Source: Chitinophagaceae bacterium
Lineage (GTDB): Bacteria > Bacteroidota > Bacteroidia > Chitinophagales > Chitinophagaceae
NCBI GenBank assembly: GCA_024508725.1
Contig: JANINS010000004.1
Location: 824,163-888,162, forward strand
Direction: 5' to 3'
Length of the DNA: 64,000 nt
In this document: piece by piece, positions 60,484 to 64,000 of the stretch
Layout: every line of letters begins with the position of its first letter
Numbering within the stretch: position 1 is the first letter of the stretch
Notes under the pieces: model-generated
What the model saw: only the letters and a program-made list of their open reading frames with translations
Told to the model about the DNA's origin: nothing
Database searches by the model: none
Position numbers and translations under genes: made by a program

Positions 60484-61611
60484 ATGCAATTATCAGTTTG
60501 GGAAAGGGATAGCTTTTTCGAAGAGCAGGATGTTATCATCATCGGCAGCGGACTTGTGGGTCTATGGAGTGCTTTTGAACTGAAACAAAAACAACCTGGA
60601 TTAAAGATCAGTATACTGGAACGTGGGCTGATACCAACTGGTGCATCAACTCGGAATGCTGGCTTTGCATGTTTTGGAAGTCCGTCTGAATTATTGCACG
60701 ACAGAACTTTGCTTGGTGAAAGCAAGATGTGGGATATAGTTGAAATGCGTTATCGTGGTATGCAGAAGATGAAAAATGTTTTGAAAGATGATTTCATCGA
60801 CCTGCAGATAACTGGTGGTTATGAAGTGTACAATACAGAGTACGCAAACTGGAACGAATTGCGGGATGGAATTGATGGGTTGAACAAAGAATTGAAAAAA
60901 ATAACAGGCAGTGATGAGTGTTTTACCTGGGCTGATGATAAGCTAAAAGAATTTGGTTTTTCAGGATTTGACTCTATGATCGAAAATAAACTGGAAGGTT
61001 ATTTACACAGCGGAAAACTGGTGCAGGCTTTATTGAAAAAAGTACAAACAATGGGTGTGCAGGTTTTTACGGGTGTTGAAGTGAAGCAGTGGCAAACGAT
61101 CAGCGGTAAAGTAAAGATTGACACCAATGTTGGTATTGCGTTTAATGCTGAACAAATGTTGATCTGTACCAATGCACTTACCGCTGCACTTGTTCCTGAA
61201 TTGAACATTGTTCCGGCAAGAGGACAGATCGTTCTTACTTCTCCTATTCCAAATTTAAAAATGAAAGGTGCTTTTCATTACGATGAAGGTTTTTATTACT
61301 TCAGAAACCTGGGAGACAGAATTCTGTTAGGCGGTGCCAGGAACAAAGCTTTTGAAGCAGAACAAACCAGCGAAATGATAACAAGTGATGTGATACAGCA
61401 GCATCTTGAAAATTTTATTGCACAACATCTTTTACCAAGAGAGAAATTTACGATAGAGCAACGTTGGAGTGGTATCATGGGATTTACAGACAACAAAGAA
61501 CCAATGGTGAAGAAATTAAATAATAATGTTGGAGTTGCCATTGCCTGCAACGGAATGGGTGTTGCCTTATCCCCCATTATCGCTGAAAAAGTTTGTGAAA
61601 TGATGTTGTAG
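60484..61611 (+). CDS. FAD-dependent oxidoreductase (DAO family)
   Basis: The 375-aa flavoprotein belongs to the D-amino-acid oxidase-like family: the GSGLVG Rossmann motif at 21-26, TGASTRNAGFACFGSPSELLHD typical of the family's second motif, PARGQIVLTSPIP, and the C-terminal FAD motif AIACNGMGVALSPIIAEKV. The frame stays open to 60382, but the extra 34 residues are translated from repeat copy 13, so ATG 60484 is the likely start. The substrate is an amine or amino acid by family; the exact one is unknown. Confidence 0.9.
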   Translation: MQLSVWERDSFFEEQDVIIIGSGLVGLWSAFELKQKQPGLKISILERGLIPTGASTRNAGFACFGSPSELLHDRTLLGESKMWDIVEMRYRGMQKMKNVLKDDFIDLQITGGYEVYNTEYANWNELRDGIDGLNKELKKITGSDECFTWADDKLKEFGFSGFDSMIENKLEGYLHSGKLVQALLKKVQTMGVQVFTGVEVKQWQTISGKVKIDTNVGIAFNAEQMLICTNALTAALVPELNIVPARGQIVLTSPIPNLKMKGAFHYDEGFYYFRNLGDRILLGGARNKAFEAEQTSEMITSDVIQQHLENFIAQHLLPREKFTIEQRWSGIMGFTDNKEPMVKKLNNNVGVAIACNGMGVALSPIIAEKVCEMML

Positions 61612-61636
61612 ATCAATAGTAACGATGCTTCTCACT

Positions 61637-61644
61637 TATTTTTG
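61637..61644 (+). promoter_or_regulatory. -7 promoter box TATTTTTG of the glutaminyl cyclase gene
   Basis: It matches TAnnTTTG and ends 15 nt before the ATG at 61660. Confidence 0.45.
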
Positions 61645-61659
61645 CTTTAATACTCTTTT

Positions 61660-62466
61660 ATGAAACTGCTTTATATACTTGGCTTTGCTTTGCTTTTGTC
61701 TGCTTGTGGTGATAAAAAAAGCGACAACAACGATGAACCCAAAAGCACTACAACCAATAGCTCAGAACCAGCTAATATCAGTTATACCATTTCGAATGTA
61801 TACCCACACGATACAGCTTCATTTACCCAGGGTTTGGAATGGCACAATGGTTTTTTGTATGAAGGAACGGGGCTTAAAGGAGAAAGCAAATTGCTAAAAG
61901 TTAATTTGAAAGATGGGAAAGCTGTTCAGCAATTGGTATTGCCTGCTGAATTTTTTGGAGAAGGAATTACCATCTTCAACAACAAAATATATCAACTAAC
62001 GTGGCAGGAGCATAAGATATTTGTTTACGATGCAGGTAGTTTTAAAAAGCTGAAAGAATTTACCTGGGATTATGAAGGATGGGGTATTACAAATGATGGA
62101 AAGAACCTTATTATTAGTACAGGCAGCAATAATCTATACTTTGTAGAGCCTGAAACCATGAGAATTCAGAAGACAGTTGGAGTAAATAGTAATTATGGCC
62201 CTTTGAGTGATATTAACGAACTCGAGTACGTTAATGGAAAAGTGTATGCGAATGTTTGGAACAGTGAGTATATCGCTGTGATCAATCCAGAAAGCGGAGT
62301 GGTAGAAGGTAGAATAGATCTTTCGGGGATATTGCAGAAGTTTAATAAAGACACTTATCCTGAAAGAGATGTGCTTAATGGCATTGCTTATGACTCAACC
62401 AGTAAAACATTTTACATCACAGGAAAAAAATGGCCTGCTTTATTTGAGCTGAAGCTGAATGGCTGA
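61660..62466 (+). CDS. glutaminyl-peptide cyclotransferase lipoprotein
   Basis: The 268-aa protein has a lipobox LSAC (Cys16) and the five-bladed beta-propeller fold of the plant/bacterial glutaminyl cyclases. These convert N-terminal glutamine to pyroglutamate. Family phrases are visible: YPHDTASFTQGLEWHNGFLYEGTGL, ESKLLKVNL, ITIFNNKIYQLTWQEHKIFVYD, EGWGITNDGKNLIISTGS, INELEYVNGKVYANVWNSEYIAVI and LNGIAYDSTSKTFYITGKKWP. In Bacteroidota, cyclases of this sort can act on freshly secreted lipoproteins and periplasmic proteins. Monocistronic. Confidence 0.93.
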   Translation: MKLLYILGFALLLSACGDKKSDNNDEPKSTTTNSSEPANISYTISNVYPHDTASFTQGLEWHNGFLYEGTGLKGESKLLKVNLKDGKAVQQLVLPAEFFGEGITIFNNKIYQLTWQEHKIFVYDAGSFKKLKEFTWDYEGWGITNDGKNLIISTGSNNLYFVEPETMRIQKTVGVNSNYGPLSDINELEYVNGKVYANVWNSEYIAVINPESGVVEGRIDLSGILQKFNKDTYPERDVLNGIAYDSTSKTFYITGKKWPALFELKLNG

Positions 62467-62655
62467 TCACTTTGAAAGATTCTTGCTTCCTTTTACATAA
62501 TCGAAAGCAGCAAATACAAGGAAAGGGATCGTTACCAATAAAAGCTTATAGCTTCCATTGTGTACAATTGCATTCTGCAAGATCAATCCATTAATGATCA
62601 TCATCAACATTATTGAAGCTCCTGCTAAGGATACACTTTTTTCTGGCTGGTTCAT
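62467..62655 (-). CDS. small membrane protein
   Basis: The 62-aa protein has two membrane helices (about residues 8-29 and 36-52) and a short basic tail (YVKGSKNLSK). No family was recognised. Its stop codon and that of the glutaminyl cyclase abut within the palindrome TGATCA, so the genes converge with no gap. Confidence 0.65.
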   Translation of the reverse strand: MNQPEKSVSLAGASIMLMMIINGLILQNAIVHNGSYKLLLVTIPFLVFAAFDYVKGSKNLSK

Positions 62656-62763
62656 TTCAGTACATTTTAGAGAACTGAAGTTCCAACGTTTAGCCGGCTG
62701 TTATGGGTGTATTGGTCATACTGTGAGATGATCCTCATCATGAAAGACAATTACAGCTTAGTT

Positions 62764-64000
62764 CTATTTCTTAAGAGGACTCATTGTCGATTCAACATCA
62801 CCAGTTTGTAAAGAAGTCGTGTACTCATACGTCGTAGAAACGATCTTCCTGATCATATTGTCAAGTTCCAACGCACTTTTTTTAAGCATTTTGAGCGTGG
62901 CCTTTTGTTCGTTGATAAGTTTATCCTGTGTAAGTATTTCTGTTAAGCCTAGAATATTGGCCAATGGTCTTCTTACTTCATGAGACTGGATAAACGCAAT
63001 TTCTTTGAGTGCTGAGTTTTGTTTATATAAAGAACTGATCGCTTCTTTTAATTTTTCTTCCTGCAGTTTTCGTTCAGTGATATCTCTGGAATTGATGATG
63101 AGCCCTTCTATTGCTTTATTTTCCAACATATTGGTGCAGATCACTTCTAGACAACGCCATTTTCCAGCAGCATCTTTAAATCGAAAATCCCTGATATAAA
63201 CTTCTTTAGTATCAAACGCTTTTTCAAACTCTTTTGATATTTGTTCCCGATCGTCTTCATGTATCAGGTCAAACGCTCTTTTTCCCAGCAGATCGGTTGC
63301 ATTATAACCAAGTATCTGAAGTGCATTATTACTTACAAACTTGTACACTCCGTTTACATCCAGGATAGAGATCATATCAGCTCCTTTGCTGATCACAGCA
63401 GCGAAACGCTGCTCGCTTTCCAATACAAGTTTTTCAGCTTCATAAAGAGCAGTAGCATCTCTTCCAACAGAAAACACCATCTCAGTTTTTTCATCCCACC
63501 TGGCAGACCAGATCATGTGTACAACTTCACCGTTCTTTTTTACAATACGATTTCTAAAAGCTGTTGTTTTAAGTCCTTTCCTGATCTGTTCGGCAGAAGC
63601 CTTTGTAATCTCAATATCTTCAGGATGCACCCAGTCAGTAAAATGTTTGCCAATTATCTCTTCAGGATTATAACCAAGTAAATGTTGACTGGCTTTATTC
63701 ATCGAAGCATAGAAACCATTCTTATCTGTACTTGCAATGATGTCAACAGAATTATTCAGTATCGATTCAAGTTTGCCGGTGAGTGATCTTAGTTCCTGCT
63801 CTTTCTCCTGAAGTTTTTGGTTCTTGTTTTCAATAAGACTTATGTAACGTTTACTTGCAGAGATATCACGTGCATAACAAGCAACCCCAGTGACAGTTGC
63901 AGCGTCATCATCAATAATGGGGTTTAAACTGATCTCAACATAGTTGATCGTTCCATCGGGGAAATTGATCACCTGGTCATGTTTAAAAGCCTCCCCGGTC
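62764..64000 (-). CDS. PAS-domain sensor protein with a HisKA-like end, 5' end outside window
   Basis: The minus-strand frame runs from beyond the right edge to a stop at 62764, so at least the N-terminus is missing. Three PAS domains are visible: ARDISASKRY ends the first, the second starts near SILNNSVDIIASTDKNGFYASMN, and the third near AVISKGADMISILDVNGVYKFVSNNALQILGYNATDLLGK. The C-terminal helix pair has the H-box FIQSHEVRRPLANILGLTEIL. No N, G1, F or G2 box of a histidine-kinase ATPase follows, so the protein stops after the dimerisation helices. It may be phosphorylated by, or signal through, another kinase. Confidence 0.85.
   Translation of the reverse strand, partial: TGEAFKHDQVINFPDGTINYVEISLNPIIDDDAATVTGVACYARDISASKRYISLIENKNQKLQEKEQELRSLTGKLESILNNSVDIIASTDKNGFYASMNKASQHLLGYNPEEIIGKHFTDWVHPEDIEITKASAEQIRKGLKTTAFRNRIVKKNGEVVHMIWSARWDEKTEMVFSVGRDATALYEAEKLVLESEQRFAAVISKGADMISILDVNGVYKFVSNNALQILGYNATDLLGKRAFDLIHEDDREQISKEFEKAFDTKEVYIRDFRFKDAAGKWRCLEVICTNMLENKAIEGLIINSRDITERKLQEEKLKEAISSLYKQNSALKEIAFIQSHEVRRPLANILGLTEILTQDKLINEQKATLKMLKKSALELDNMIRKIVSTTYEYTTSLQTGDVESTMSPLKK

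Noticed and set aside
1-64000. tRNA, rRNA, CRISPR arrays, prophage or transposase genes
   Set aside because: Gaps were read for tRNA T-loop motifs, regularly spaced repeats and integrase-like frames; none was found.

Overview
The window looks like a chromosomal segment of a Bacteroidota bacterium, most likely of the Chitinophagaceae. The evidence is its AT-leaning sequence, many lipoproteins and DUF families typical of the phylum, a short (285 aa) primary sigma factor, several -7 promoter boxes of the form TAnnTTTG, and few visible Shine-Dalgarno sequences. The genus cannot be fixed from the sequence alone. No rRNA, tRNA, CRISPR array, transposase, phage or plasmid gene was found. The region is mostly housekeeping and conserved hypothetical genes on both strands, often convergent and separated by short bidirectional terminators.

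Layout. 1-8.2 kb: edge gene, recF and a DciA-like gene, an orphan oligopeptide permease, the DoxX / duplicated DUF1599 pair divergent to folP, an FKBP lipoprotein with an NrnA-type phosphatase, and ndk. 8.5-25.8 kb: membrane and exported proteins, a luciferase-like oxidoreductase, a frameshifted zinc alcohol dehydrogenase, a CCG-domain Fe-S protein, pdxJ, a large exported protein with a caspase-like His/Cys pattern, a monooxygenase-DsbA fusion, an MBL hydrolase and an S10 carboxypeptidase. 25.8-42.8 kb: an EF-G2-type translation factor, a response regulator, an App1-type phosphatase, a second alcohol dehydrogenase, rpoD, threonine aldolase, pgi, serA, a beta-lactamase-like hydrolase, nnrDE and the membrane pyrophosphatase hppA. 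42.8-50.2 kb: a tightly overlapped four-gene operon (lipoprotein, Lgt-like membrane protein, Tes/MJ0619-like radical SAM enzyme, small membrane protein), a sterol-desaturase-family hydroxylase, a PyrR-like phosphoribosyltransferase, a membrane 4Fe-4S protein, an MCE lipoprotein and a cupin. 50.3-64 kb: LysE exporter, ATP-grasp ligase, lpdA, a DoxX-like/DUF2071/methyltransferase cluster, two DUF4197 paralogues, an FAD oxidoreductase, a glutaminyl cyclase and a PAS-domain sensor protein running off the right edge.

Two things stand out. First, a dispersed repeat of about 50 bp occurs 13 times, always between genes and in both orientations. Its palindromic core has two alternative forms, GCGACGC and GTGACAC, which differ by matched changes in both arms. 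Second, the operon at 42.8-45.8 kb joins a radical SAM enzyme resembling tetraether lipid synthase to a divergent prolipoprotein diacylglyceryl transferase paralogue. A perfect 17-bp palindrome lies right before the operon's first start codon. It is the best candidate here for an undescribed lipid- or lipoprotein-modifying system. Also notable are paired, inverted DnaA boxes in the 430-bp gap between rpoD and the threonine aldolase gene, and several promoter boxes so close to start codons that the mRNAs may be leaderless.
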